A DNA stretch of 40,676 nt from Mesostigma viride (GCA_009746045.1 RPFO01000486.1:1-40676); one strand, 5' to 3'. Numbered from the stretch's first letter, positions 20,959-31,690 are shown. The notes: generated from the letters alone by a model not told the origin. Translations and numbers: made by a program.

Positions 20959-21400
20959 ACCCTGTGATGCCAGATCTCCTTTGCGGCCGTTCCGAGCTTG
21001 GCACTGGATTCGTTGTCCACATCGTCGCGTCGCTGCAGCAACACAATGTTTTCTGGCATCCGCGGGCTTTTGGTTCCCGCCGCACATTTGAAAGTGATGT
21101 CCTCCGGCTTTTTGCCTTTACACCGTGTGCAGTTCTTGGACGTTTGGAATCATGGCATGGCTAACGTGATGACTGACTAGCTACCTTTTCAGTGGTTTTC
21201 CATTTGCGGGTATTTCCTCGTAAATGGTGGGAGAGCGATCGCAGCAATGGTGCTCACTGACCACTAGACACTCCCGGCCAGCTAGGCTCGAAACACACGC
21301 CCTGATCAAGCATGCTGTTTCCGGCCCCACCGTCTAGGTCATCTAGTCGCTCTACACGTAAGCCAGCCATAATTTCAATGCACACGGATACACATTTCCA
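20959..21400. other. Penelope 3' flank and unassigned sequence
   Basis: No ORF worth naming. The frame 20619-21164 is a shadow of the RT. Presumed 3' UTR of the Penelope-like element passes into the 3' flank of the minus-strand LINE fragment. Confidence 0.4.
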
Positions 21401-22026
21401 TCACCATTCATATTCATCATCCTGAACGACTCGAACACGCGGACAAGATAACGGCAGGCTCGAGCTACCATGGTCCGGATTCTCCCGATTTCTGGCCTGC
21501 GCTGGTTGTCTCCTTGCTATCCTACGCTGCCTAATCTCGTCCGAAACACGAGGCATGCCATGATACAAAGACTCTGATGACGGACGCTCGGAAAAACCTA
21601 CGTTAAGGACCTGTCGGAGCATCCTGTAAACCGTGCCGTCTAGCCTAGCTGCCAGTTTGGGTGGGAGGGTCCACGCCTCGGCGCCATACGTGAGCACCGT
21701 GAGGACGAGGACCTTGAAGAGCATGCGCTTGCGGTGCCCGCTCAGGCCCTTCGAGCGCCAGTAGGGTGTGAGCGAACGGAGCTTATAGTCAACAAAGATG
21801 AAGACCAGCGGCAAACTGTCAGGGGGAAGTTGACGCACCTCCTCCATCAACCGGCGCGCGACAAACACAGCCATGACAGTGTTACGACCACGACGGAAAC
21901 CCATCTGAGACTCACCCAGGTGTGGGTCCAGCGCGGCGCGGAGCCTGTGCAGCATCATGCGCATGAAGACCTTCAGCGCGGCGCTCTAGCTGGAGGCAGA
22001 CACCCCGGTAGTTGCCGGGGTCAGCA
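21401..22026 (-). pseudogene. LINE reverse transcriptase fragment with internal deletion
   Basis: Minus strand. The frame from 21964 reads RT fingers (LGESQMGFRRGRNTVMAVF) into VFIFVDYK, where the motif A Asp is at about 21790. It then jumps directly, near 21780, into the thumb/post-RT region (WRSKGLSGHRKRMLFKVLV, then LTYGAEAWTLPPKLAARLD). Motifs B and C, including the catalytic Y-x-DD, are missing. Upstream of 21964 the same strand shows PGNYRGVCLQ at about 21985-22018 in another frame, the usual LINE RT motif 1. The fragment stops where the 347-bp repeat begins at 22027. It is a dead, deleted copy, and I do not assign a clade. Confidence 0.82.
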
Positions 22027-22373
22027 CACTAGGAGTTAATTTGAAGCCCCCGTAACCTGTCCGGTAACTTCGACGCCCCCGTAACCTGCCCGGTAACTTC
22101 AACGGGGCAGGTTACGGGTCCGTATTCGTTGGCGGTTTAGGTTACCGGACCGGTTACGGTACCATTCGGAATATTGGCCCCGAGATTCGGTACGGCCCAA
22201 TAACTGGGCCGGTTATGTTTACGGGGGCGTGAACGGCTTCGGTTCAGGTTACGTTGGGGTATACGGGACGGGTCAGGTAGTGGGTACGGCGCCATAGCTG
22301 CCCCAATATTAGGTACTGGGCTGGTTACGGGGCCGTTATCGTTAACTGGATCGTAAACCGCGACATAGCTGGC
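22027..22373 (+). repeat. 347-bp direct repeat, copy 1
   Basis: It runs from CACTAGGAGTTAATTT to CGACATAGCTGGC and is rich in GTTACGG/CCGTAAC words. Copy 2 at 26351-26697 has the same length and I count nine mismatches (about 97% identity). Flanks differ on both sides, and no target duplication is seen. Confidence 0.92.
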
Positions 22374-22565
22374 TAGCTACGCATGCACACTGTGGAAGAC
22401 GTAGAAGACGCGTTAATTGACGACGAAGACATTGGTAATTAAGTCTTTCGCAGTCAGGACAGCCTCTGTTGTGTATCGATGAAGGACGCGCGGGCCTGGG
22501 AAGCACGCTGGGTGGCAAAGCGCACAGCGGCAACCGCATTCGCAGAAGAATCTCTGGCAGCAAAG
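22374..22565 (+). other. Possible exon upstream of the satellite
   Basis: A frame reading MKDARAWEARWVAKRTAAT continues to CTGGCAGCAAAG and meets a consensus donor GTACGT at 22566. A TTTCGCAG acceptor-like sequence lies at about 22447. A short acidic frame (VEDVEDALIDDEDIGN) precedes it. It could be the first exon of the gene whose later exons start at 25151, with the satellite in the intron, but there is no copy B counterpart to test this. Confidence 0.3.
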
Positions 22566-22937
22566 GTACGTCGGACCCCTCACAAGACGGCTGCCATGGG
22601 AATTAATGAATATAGTAGCTGAGAACGCATATGCGTATATGTCGTCGCCAGGGGACGCTGTCGGAGAGTATAGCTTCTCGCAAAGGTTTGAGGGGATTCA
22701 TAAAACGTATTGTGGCAAGGATGATGTGGGTATGGTTGTGTTCACCCTATCGTCGCAGTTGACCACCCTATCGTCGCAGCGGCATCACAGCGCTCAAAAG
22801 CTGAGGGGCCGCCATGCAATGTCCCTGTACTTTTTATTGCGCAGATAAGGAAGCGTTGTAGTGAGCACCATGTTGCATGGGTTGCATTCGTTATACTGCC
22901 TGTAGATAGTGGCCACGACTAGTTTATTTGAGCTTAC

Positions 22938-25095
22938 CCTTGTTGTAATGATGTGACAATACTTCAATGTGGTGAGCCAACCATGCTTGATATGATCTGC
23001 TGCGTGCAAGCTGCCATAATACCGTGATCCTGTTGGATGATCCTACTTGGTTCCTTGTCCTCCATTGGCCATGTTTGTTGCCCATGTCAGTTAGCGCAGT
23101 TTATGATGTGTTGTTTTGTTGTTTAGCTGGGTTGGCATAGGCCTTACACTCTAACCCGGGGGAAACAGAGAAAATGCTGGTTAGGCATGTGAGTGCTACC
23201 GTCAGTGTTCACATAGTTGCCATGCACCCAGTGCATTGTCGTGTCTGCCCCATCATCTGCCGGCTCACCGTGGCAGCGTTGATTTCTGACTTTCCCTTGT
23301 TGTAATGATGTGACAATACTTCAATGTGCTGAGCCAACCATGCTTGATATAATTTACTGCACGCAAGCTGCCATAATACCGTGATCCAGTTGGATGATCC
23401 TACTTGGTTCCTTGTCCTCCATTGGCCATGTTTGTTGCCCATGTCAGTTAGCGCAGTTTATGATGTGTTGTTTTGTTGTTTAGCTGGGTTGGCATAGGCC
23501 TTACACTCTAACCCGGGGGAAACAGAGAAAATGCTGGTTAGGCATGTGAGCACTTGCTACCGTCAGTGTTCACATAGTTGCCATGCACCCAGTGCATTGT
23601 CGTGTCTGCCCCATCATCTGCCGGCTCACCGTGGCAGCGTTGATTTCTGACTTTCCCTTGTTGTAATGATGTGACAATACTTCAATGTGCTGAGCCAACC
23701 ATGCTTGATATAATTTACTGCATGCAAGCTGCCATAATACCGTGATCCTGTTGGATGATCCTACTTGGTTCCTTGTCCTCCATTGGCCATGTTTGTTGCC
23801 CATGTCAGTTAGCGCAGTTTAGGATGTGTTGTTTTGTTGTTTAGCTGGGTTGGCATAGGCCTTACACTCTAACCCGGGGGAAACAGAGAAAATGCTGGTT
23901 AGGCATGCGAGTGCTACCGTCAGTGTTCACATAGTTGCCATGCACCCAGTGCATTGTCGTGTCTGCCTCATCATCTGCCGGCTCACCGTGGCAGCGTTGA
24001 TTTCTGACTTTCCCTTGTTGTAATGATGTGACAATACTTCAATGTGCTGAGCCAACCATGCTTGATGTAATTTACTGCATGCAAGCTGCCATAATACCGT
24101 GATCCTGTTGCCTGTTGGATGATCCTACTTGGTTACTTGTCCTCCATTGGCCATGTTTGTTGCCCATGTCAGTTAGCGCAGTTTATGATGTGTTGTTTTG
24201 TTGTTTAGCTGGGTTGGCATAGGCCTTACACTCTAACCCGGGGGAAACAGAGAAAATGCTGGTTAGGCATGTGAGTGCTACCGTCAGTGTTCACATAGTT
24301 GCCATGCACCCAGTGCATTGTCGTGTCTGCCTCATCATCTGCCGGCTCACCGTGGCAGCGTTGATTTCTGACTTTCCCTTGTTGTAATGATGTGACAATA
24401 CTTCAATGTGCTGAGCCAACCATGCTTGATGTAATTTACTGCATGCAAGCTGCCATAATACCGTGATCCTGTTGCCTGTTGGATGATCCTACTTGGTTCC
24501 TTGTCCTCCATTGGCCATGTTTGTTGCCCATGTCAGTTAGCGCAGTTTAGGATGTGTTGTTTTGTTGTTTAGCTGGGTTGGCATAGGCCTTACACTCTAA
24601 CCCGGGGGAAACAGAGAAAATGCTGGTTAGGCATGTGAGTGCTACCGTCAGTGTTCACATAGTTGCCATGCACCCAGTGCATTGTCGTGTCTGCCTCATC
24701 ATCTGCCGGCTCACCGTGGCAGCGTTGATTTCTGACTTTCCCTTGTTGTAATGATGTGACAATACTTCAATGTGCTGAGCCAACCATGCTTGATATAATT
24801 TACTGCATGCAAGCTGCCATAATACCGTGATCCTGTTGGATGATCCTACTTGGTTCCTTGTCCTCCATTGGCCATGTTTGTTGCCCATGTCAGTTAGCGC
24901 AGTTTATGATGTGTTGTTTTGTTGTTTAGCTGGGTTGGCATAGGCCTTACACTCTAACCCGGGGGAAACAGAGAAAATGCTGGTTAGGCATGTGAGTGCT
25001 ACCGTCAGTGTTCACATAGTTGCCATGCACCCAGTGCATTGTCGTGTCTGCCTCATCATCTGCCGGCTCACCGTGGCAGCGTTGATTTCTGACTT
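22938..25095 (+). repeat. Satellite array A, six units of about 360 bp
   Basis: The marker CCATTGGCCATGTTTG recurs at 23062, 23419, 23780, 24144, 24508 and 24865, giving spacings of 357, 361, 364, 364 and 357. Length differences come from small indels such as a duplicated TTGCCTG. The first unit is diverged on its left side (from about 22860). The repeated 77-codon minus-strand frames inside are a consequence of the repeat, not genes. Confidence 0.95.
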
Positions 25096-25150
25096 GTTCC
25101 CCCGCTCCGCATGCGTTGGGATTCCGTTTTGGCGTTGCCGTTGAATACAG

Positions 25151-25354
25151 GTGAGGGAATGCAACCAACCGGTTGACTTCTCTGAAGCATCAGCAAAGTT
25201 TGACGTACATGGCGACCCATGGAAGCGTGAGGCGGGGGCAATATACATGGAACAGGAATTGAAAAAATGGAAGCAACAAAATCCCAAGCTGTGGAGCAGC
25301 CTGAAATTTGTAAAGAATGGAGTTGTGACCAGTACACTTCAGGGAAGTGTAGCG
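25151..25354 (+). CDS. Exon of unrecognised gene, copy A
   Basis: A 204-bp block reads VRECNQPVDFSEASAKFDV and then YMEQELKKWKQQNPKLWSS. It is bounded by AATACAG on the left and GTGAGT on the right. The paralogous block in copy B (30431-30643) differs by many substitutions and one 9-base indel that keeps the frame. That pattern is expected for coding sequence. Trp/Lys-rich helices and a DVHGDPWKR motif are the landmarks. The left edge CAG|GTGAGG also resembles a donor, so the exon direction of that junction is not certain. I do not recognise the family. Confidence 0.55.
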
Positions 25355-25404
25355 GTGAGTCACTCTCTTATTTTAGTTGGCGGCAATTTATTGCTGTGAT
25401 GCAG

Positions 25405-25438
25405 GCTGCCATGCCAGCAGTCTTCCCTAATGTGTGTG
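25405..25438 (+). CDS. Small exon of the same gene, copy A
   Basis: A 34-bp block after TGATGCAG and before GTAGGAGT, conserved nearly unchanged in copy B (30694-30727). It reads AAMPAVFPN. Its length is not a multiple of three, and joining it to the next block in the simplest way gives a stop, so the exact donor is unresolved. Confidence 0.4.
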
Positions 25439-25573
25439 GTAGGAGTACAAGACAAAGGCAGTTATGCATGGTGCTGGCCTCTGCACTGACCCTCAGTGCC
25501 GCTACATGGTTGGTAATGTTGCTGCTTGGTTGGCTTTCCTTTGACGTGCATATCGTCCAATTCCGTAATGCAG

Positions 25574-26060
25574 AAAGAACGCCTAAGGAAGCACATCATT
25601 ACCTGGAGCAGGGCACGAGAGGCAGCAGAAAAGAGAGAGGAAGAGAGTGAAAGAGAGGCGGCGAAGAAGCGCGAGGAACAGGATCGGAAAGGCAAGAGGC
25701 AGCGGGTGGAGGAACATGGCAACGAAGCCAGCGGCAGAGAGGTCCGAGCTGCGAGCAAGCATGTCAACTGCGGTGGATGCAGACGTGGGGGAGGCACATG
25801 CGGGGCAAGCATGTGTAGGCCTGGAAATCGTGCCAGGGCCCACCGTGATTGCAATTGCCGAGTTCCTGCTGAAGCGAGCACTGGCCTCATTGCCGCAGTT
25901 GGCAGCCAACAACGCGACAATCACGGAAGTGGATGCTTTGTGCAAGGAAGAAAACTCGGGATCGGGGAGTCCAGCGGTGGACCTGATGAACAACACAGCC
26001 TGTGCCCTTGCAAATGCCGCGCTGCAGTTGGTCTCCAACTCCGTCCATGTTGATGGCAAG
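25574..26060 (+). CDS. Large exon of the same gene, copy A: coiled coil and Ala-rich domain
   Basis: It follows an AATGCAG acceptor and ends at GATGGCAAG|GTCAGT. The first half in one frame is a strongly charged coiled coil (REAAEKREEESEREAAKKR). The second half reads best in the frame that contains MATKPAAERSELRASMSTA at about 25719, continuing through VPGPTVIAIAEFLLKRALA and NNTACALANAALQLVSNSV. The two halves are in different frames, so either an intron is unnoticed or copy A has a frameshift. Copy B shows the same frame change, which favours a real structural feature. Function unknown. The coiled coil suggests a protein-protein interaction role, by inference only. Confidence 0.45.
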
Positions 26061-26244
26061 GTCAGTGGTGGCACAGTTTCTTCCTGTTTTGGGTATGACG
26101 CATAAATAATTGCCCCTTGTATGTACGGGTGCGGTCGATTGACCTCCCTCCAGCAACATTGCAACATCCGTTACTGACGCCCACTGCATGTGGCGGATGC
26201 GTTCCTTCTGCATGGTATTTGCCTTGTGTGCCGTAATTGTGCAG

Positions 26245-26350
26245 GGTGTCGTCAGTACATCGGATGCACTGGGGCCCCAGGCCGGTCAGGGGGGCATTCC
26301 AGCGGAGCAGCAAGCGAGTACATTGACACAGGAGGGGACAAGGCAGGCCG
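26245..26350 (+). pseudogene. Start of a further exon, copy A, interrupted
   Basis: GGTGTCGTCAGTACATC follows an ATTGTGCAG acceptor, as in copy B (31522). After about 22 bases the two copies part company. Copy A continues into unrelated sequence and then the second 347-bp repeat at 26351. The 3' half of the exon present in copy B is missing here. Confidence 0.45.
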
Positions 26351-26697
26351 CACTAGGAGTTAATTTGAAGCCCCCGTAACCTGTCCGGTAACTTCGACGC
26401 CCCCGTAACCTGCCCGGTAACTTCGACGGGCCAGGTTACGGGTCCGTATTCGTTGGCGGTTTGGGTTACCGGACCGGTTACGGTACCATTCGGAATATTG
26501 GCCCCGAGATTCGGTACGGCCCAGTAACTGGGCCGGTCATGTTTACGGGGGCGTGAACGGCTTCGGTTCAGGTTACGTTGGGGTATACGGGACGGGTCAG
26601 GTAGTGGTTACGGCGCCATAGCTGCCCCAATATTAGGCACTGGGGTGGTTACGGAGCCGTTATCGTTAACTGGATCGTAAACCGCGACATAGCTGGC
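26351..26697 (+). repeat. 347-bp direct repeat, copy 2
   Basis: Same boundaries and length as copy 1 at 22027-22373, same orientation, 4324 bp away. Confidence 0.92.
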
Positions 26698-27539
26698 AGC
26701 TCAGCTTGTTCGTTATAATATTCCCGAAAACGTTAGTGTTTTCGTTTTTTGAGTTTCGCTTTTAATTGTCCGGCATTGACGTGAATAAATATGGGGGTGC
26801 GAAATCCGTCTGTTTCTTGCTTCATGCAATGCATATCTTTGTCGTCAGATAATCAGCTCTTTAGGCTATGCCCGACCTTCCTATACTGCCAGCCTGCGGC
26901 AATGAGCCAGCAGAAGATATGGCGTGCCCAAGATTCCGCGCGAAGGCCGCTAATGGTCTTCCGGATGTGCAGTAAGTGCGGTAAAAGCTGCGAAAATTGC
27001 TTATAATGCCTGTAGGAAGCTCTTTGCGACAGTGTTTCCAAGCGAGTTCATTGTTCTTTTGACGCCAGATACAAAAGGCAAAGGGGGGCATCGTTTTTAT
27101 TAGTCGGCAGTGCGGTTTCGAGAAGTGATGAGTCGGGCAGACGACCTCGCCACGACACCCTCGGCCCAAGCTTCGCATATCCCGGCAGCCATAAAGAAGC
27201 GCAGATTAAGCCAGGTGAGCGAGCCAGAGGGCCCAGAATCGTTGCTAACGCAAGGCAGCTTCTAAAAGGGTAGAAAGCTGGGTTGTTAAGACTTTCTCAA
27301 GAGCATGGTGCAGTGGTTATTGCCACCTTGTCCAGAGATTTGCCCTTGTCTTTCTGATTTAAAGACTGTTTTAAAGAGGGATGGGAGAACGTTTCCAACG
27401 TTGTAGCTTATTCATAACTGTGAAGAAAGAGCCTTTTCAGTTGCTGACAATGAGATGGAAGCTGTCTCATGCAAATTAACCAGGCAATGCAAGTGATGCA
27501 AGGTGAGGCCATGCATGGCTGATATTGCCTTCATGCGTG
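26698..27539. other. No recognisable feature
   Basis: AT-richer sequence. The 71-codon frame at 26791-27006 ends in a CxxC-containing segment, but it has no support from copy B or from any family I know. Confidence 0.4.
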
Positions 27540-28770
27540 AGTTGAGCAGGAGACTGGCTGGGTGTGTGGCTGGCTAGGTGAGCGGGGCGTGTATGGGGTG
27601 TTGCAATGGTGAGGGCATGCGAGGCGGGCACATGCCTGGCTGGTTTGGGTGTTGGGTAGTTAGGTGGTTCGGTGATTGTGTTGTTGAGTGGTTAGGTGGT
27701 TAGGTGGTTGTATAGCTGGGTGATTGGTTGTTTGGTTGTTTGATTGCCCAGAGAGCCTTGGGTGGGAGGCTTGGGCTATAGATGCTTCAAGGGATGCCTA
27801 GGCGTGGGTGGGTTCAATGGCAGGTGGGTGGCTGATAGGTGGATGCTTTGGTAAATGGCTGGCTGCGTAGGTGGGAGCACAGGCAGTTGGAGAGGGTGGG
27901 TGGCTGGCTGGCTGGTCATGGTGGGTGGATGAGTGCAAGGGCGGTCGGTTATTGGCAGATGCCCAGGTGGCTGGGTGATGATAGGCTTTGGGGACTTTGA
28001 AGTGGGTGGGTTGTTGGATGCATGAGTGAAACAACTGCACGTTTTTGAGGGTGGTGTGTTGGTGGTTGGTTGGTTAGGGATGTATGTGTGTGTGTGGGTT
28101 GGTGGGTGGGCCATTGGTGGCTGGTGGCTGGTGGATGTGTAGATGACTAGATGTGGGTGGGTGGGCGAAGGGACGGGTAGATGGACGGGTGGGCGCACAG
28201 ATATGGATGCGTGGATGGGTTTATGGTTGGGACCGACTCACCTATCACGGGTGAAGGGCTGTGCAGGTTTGGGGTGAGGTAGGTGCCGGGGTGCTGGCTG
28301 AGAAAATGCATGTGTGGGTGGGTCAGTGGGTGGGTCAGTGGGTATAAGGGTGTGGGGGCAGTGAATGGTTGAGTGGGTAGGTGCGTGGGTGGGTCAACTG
28401 TGGGTGGCCGGACGGGTGCATATGGGGCCAGCTGGCTGGGTGTTTAGGTGGTTGGGTGGTTGGGTGGTTGGCTCATTGGATGGGGGAATGCCTGCTTATT
28501 ACCTAGTTGGTGTGTGGGTTGCGCAGGTGCCTTGGTGGGTGGGTGGATGTCCAAGTGGGTTGGTAGGTGGTTGGGTGCCTAGGTGCACGCATGGTTGTAT
28601 AAGTTGGGTAAGCACGTGCGCGGCTGGCTTGGTGGGTGGGTCACTGGGTGGGAGGACAGGTGGCTGTCTGGGTGCACGGGCGCGCGAGTGTGTGAGCAGT
28701 TGTGTGGGTGGGTGGCCAGGTGGCTGCATGGGTGGGCGACTGCATGGGTGGCTTGGTGCGCACAAAGTGC
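27540..28770 (+). repeat. TGGG/TGGT-rich degenerate minisatellite, copy A
   Basis: Irregular runs of GGTGGGTGG and GGCTGGCTGGG make this strand G-rich and give many potential four-stranded tracts. From about 27880 (GCAGTTGGAGAGGGTGGG) it is collinear with copy B from 31675. The long frames on both strands are products of the composition. Confidence 0.8.
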
Positions 28771-29790
28771 AAGAGATGGAGACATGGGATATGCCAATGC
28801 CATATCATGTGAGCATACGTGGATGCCAGGTGACATGTGCCAGCGTTGGGGTCACTGCACCTTGATATGCTCGCTCGGCATATTCTCGACATGTATTACT
28901 GTACACGCAGTGTATATCATGCATGGTGCGTGTTGGTAGCATTCAAATGGCTGTGTTAGTGATGTGGCATGTATTATTCACCTTTCCTTCCCATTTTGCA
29001 ATGTGCCAAGTAGTTTAGAGGCACGGTGTCATGGGGTATACATATGGACATGCACTGCACATCACAGCTTTGTGGCATACTGGCAATGCCTACCTTACAT
29101 GATGGATTCTGCTAGCAATGGTCACCACTCAGGCATTCACATGCACCAAGGTTTTGCACACTGTTTGTACTAGTCATTCTTGAGTTGCCTGCAAAGATTT
29201 AAATGATGCGCCCCAGCTTGGAGAATGTTTTGGTGGGTAATGTTGTTAAAATTGTGGGTAAAAAAGCAAAAAATGGTGACAATTGCTGGCAAATGTCACC
29301 ATTTTGGGCTCTGCATGATCTGAATTTCTGCTCATGACTTGTTGAGACCTTGCTTCAGGTGCTGGCATGATGGCAATAAGTTTTGGTGGCATTCTGACAT
29401 TATTTGGGTTAAATATTGATTTTAAATGGCCATTAATGACAAATGCTAGCAAAATTTTGCTAGCATTTGTCACCAACTAGGGCTCCAAATGGCGTAGAAC
29501 TTTGTACAAGGTCAGAACAACTATTATTCATCACCACTGCAAAGTTACAGCATAATCTGAGATCAACTATTGTTTCTATGCAAGTGCAAGTGGTTTAGGT
29601 GGCCAGTTTTGGCCTTGGATCTGGAGTTAACTTAAGCAGGGAGTACCATGTAAACTTAACATTTTGACTCAACTACTCCACCACTAGCCAGACACATCCC
29701 GGGGAGTGGTGGGATCCAATCCTAGGTCAATCGGACAATAAACTTGCCATGGGCCATAATTTATGTAAAAAAAAGGCCATTTCAAGGTGT
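28771..29790. other. Unique 3' flank of copy A, paralogous to 32771-33790
   Basis: No gene is seen. Landmarks shared with copy B in the same order are ACGTGGATGCCAGGTGACATG, GTCATGGGGTATACAT, GGCTCCAAATG and TGTACAAGGTC. An inverted pair, TGCTAGCAAAATTTTGCTAGCA, at about 29442-29464 is a perfect palindrome. The flank ends where copy B's satellite begins. Confidence 0.65.
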
Positions 29791-29795
29791 TGTGT

Positions 29796-30370
29796 CCATT
29801 GGCCATGTTTGTTGCCCATGTCAGTTAGCGCAGTTTAGGATGTGTTGTTTTGTTGTTTAGCTGGGTTGGCATAGGCCTTACACTCTAACCCAGGGGAAAC
29901 AGAGAAAATGCTTGTTAGGCATGTGAATGCTACCATCAGTGTTCACATAGTTGCCATGCACCAAGTGCATTGTCGTGTCTGCCTCATCATCTGCCGGTTC
30001 ACCATGCGTTGATTTCTGACTTTCCCTTGTTCTAATGATGTGACAATACTTCAATGTGCTGAGCCAACCATGCTTGATGTAATTTACTGCATGCAAGCTG
30101 CCATAATACCATGATCCTGTTGGATGATCCTACTTGGTTCCTTGTCCTCCATTGGCCATGTTTGTTGCCCATGTCAGTTAGGGCAGTTTAGGATGTGTTG
30201 TTTTGTTGTTTACCTTGGTTGGCATAGGCCTTACACTCTAACCCAGGGGAAACAAAGAAAATGCTTGTTAGGCATGTGAGTGCTACCATCAGTGTTCACA
30301 TGGTTGCCATGCACCCAGTGCATTGTCGTGTCTGCCTCAGCATCTGCCGGTTCACCATGCGTTGCTTTAT
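29796..30370 (+). repeat. Satellite array B, about 1.6 units
   Basis: It starts abruptly at CCATTGGCCATG (29796), which recurs at 30149, and ends at the same GTTCCCCCGCTCCGC boundary as array A. It has only about a quarter of the units of array A. Confidence 0.9.
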
Positions 30371-30430
30371 GCCTTGTTCCCCCGCTCCGCATTCGTTGGC
30401 ATTCCGTTTTGGCGTTGCCGTTGAATACAG

Positions 30431-30643
30431 GTGAGGGAATGCAAAGAACCGCTTGACTTCTCTGCAGCATCAGCAAAGTATGATGTACATGGCAACCCAT
30501 GGAAGCGTGCGGCGGGGGCAAAATATATGCTACAGGAATTGAGAAAATGGCATCAACAAAATCGCACGCTGTGGAAGAGCGTTAAAGTGGTAAAACAACG
30601 CCACAATGGAGGTGTGACCAGTCGGCTTCAGGGAAGAGTAGCG
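30431..30643 (+). pseudogene. Exon of the unrecognised gene, copy B
   Basis: A 213-bp paralogue of 25151-25354 with the same flanking signals (AATACAG and GTGAGT). It reads VRECKEPLDFSAASAKYDV and then LQELRKWHQQNRTLW. Relative to copy A it has three extra codons near KQRHNGG, inserted in frame. The exon itself is intact, but the downstream exon of this copy has a stop, so the gene copy is probably dead. Confidence 0.5.
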
Positions 30644-30693
30644 GTGAGTCACTCTCTTATTTTAGTTGGCGGCAATTCATTGCTGTGATGCAG

Positions 30694-30727
30694 GCTGCCA
30701 TGCCAGCAGTCTTCCCTAATGTGTATG
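30694..30727 (+). pseudogene. Small exon, copy B
   Basis: A 34-bp block bounded by GATGCAG and GTAGGAGT, one base different from copy A (TGTATG for TGTGTG). Confidence 0.4.
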
Positions 30728-30854
30728 GTAGGAGTACAAGACTAAGGCAGTTATGTTGCTGGCCTCTGCACTGACCCTCCCGCTACATTGTTGGTAATGT
30801 TGCTGCTTGGTTGGCTTTCCTTTGACGTGCATATCGTCCAATTCTGTGATGCAG

Positions 30855-31341
30855 ATTGAACGCCTAAGCAGCCACATCTATATCTGGAGCAAGGCATGAA
30901 CGGCAGCAGAAAAGAGAGAGGAAGAGAGGGAAAGAGAGGCTGCGGAGAAGCGCGAGGAACAGCTAAGATGCAAGAGGCAACGGGTGGAGGAACATGGCAA
31001 CGAAGCCAGCGGTAGTGGGAGCTGCGAGCGAGCACGTCAACTGCGGTGGATGCACACGTGGGGGAGGCACATGCGGGGCAAGCATGTGTAGGCCTGCAAA
31101 TCGTGCCAGGGCCCACCGTGATTGCAATTGCCGAGTTCCTGCTGAAGCGAGCACTGGCCTCCTTTCCGCAGTTGGCAGCCAAGGACGCGACAATCACGCT
31201 TGTGGAGAGTTTGTGTAAGGAAGAACCTGGACTCGGCATCGGGCAGTCCAGCGGTGGACCTGCTGAACAACACAGCCTGTGCCCTTGCGAATGCCGCGCT
31301 GCAGTTGGTCTCCAACTCCGTCCATCCATGTTGATGGCAAG
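30855..31341 (+). pseudogene. Large exon, copy B, with premature stop
   Basis: Paralogue of 25574-26060 with the same acceptor and donor (GGCAAG|GTTAGT). Where copy A has an Arg codon CGA in the segment TWSRAREAAE, copy B has TGA, so the coiled-coil frame stops after about 14 codons. A further change at EEQLRCKRQ and a frame loss after CKEEPG (about 31230) also separate it from copy A. The central stretch VPGPTVIAIAEFLLKRALA is unchanged. Copy B is therefore the more decayed of the two in this exon. Confidence 0.5.
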
Positions 31342-31521
31342 GTTAGTTGTGCCACATTTTCTTCCTGTTTTGGGTATGACGCATCAATAATTGCCCCTTG
31401 TATGTACGGGTGCGGTCGATTGACCTCCCTCCAGCAACATTGCAACATCCGTTACTGACGTCCACTGCGGCGGATGCGTTCCTCCAGCATGTTAGTTGCC
31501 TTGTGAGCTGTAATTGTGCAG

Positions 31522-31690
31522 GGTGTCGTCAGTACATCCGATGAGAAGGATAACAAGGAGCTCAAGTGTCACTGGTGTTGCCTGGTTGATGGCGCGCGTA
31601 ATATCCATGGGCATCAGCATATGGTCCCAAACACACTCAAACGGCTGGCCGAGTCGCTGGGAGAGGCAGTCCACATGCAGTTGGAGAGGG
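31522..31690 (+). CDS. Further exon, copy B
   Basis: After AATTGTGCAG a frame reads VVSTSDEKDNKELKCHWCC, then GARNIHGHQHMVPNTLKRLAE, and ends at TTGGAGAG before the G-rich repeat. It has two Cys spaced by two residues followed by a His-rich segment (CHWC...HGHQH), a possible zinc site that fits no family I can name. Copy A lacks all but its first few codons. The frame runs on into the GGGA tract, so the true exon end must lie before about 31700. Confidence 0.35.

Larger units (their letters stand above)
18440..21180 (+). mobile_element. Penelope-like retroelement, Naiad/Chlamys-like, degenerate
   Basis: It is defined by the RT frames above. The 5' boundary is uncertain and the 3' boundary is set loosely at the end of RT-like or UTR-like sequence. 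I found no pseudo-LTRs or target duplication. The CxC motif and the absence of a C-terminal endonuclease place it with the permuted group. The N-terminal endonuclease is not visible, so the copy is either 5'-truncated or too decayed there. Confidence 0.7.

Noticed and set aside
22027-22373. CACTA-type DNA transposon end
   Set aside because: The repeat starts with CACTA, but the other end is not its inverse (no TAGTG), the two copies are direct rather than inverted, and there is no 3-bp target duplication.
23209-24888. Repeated 77-codon minus-strand ORFs
   Set aside because: They recur once per satellite unit, are not seen in every unit, and follow the repeat rather than any independent coding signal.
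28365-28865. 166-codon Trp/Gly-rich ORF
   Set aside because: A reading of TGGG-rich minisatellite DNA, with similar frames in the other copy drifting apart as expected for non-coding sequence.
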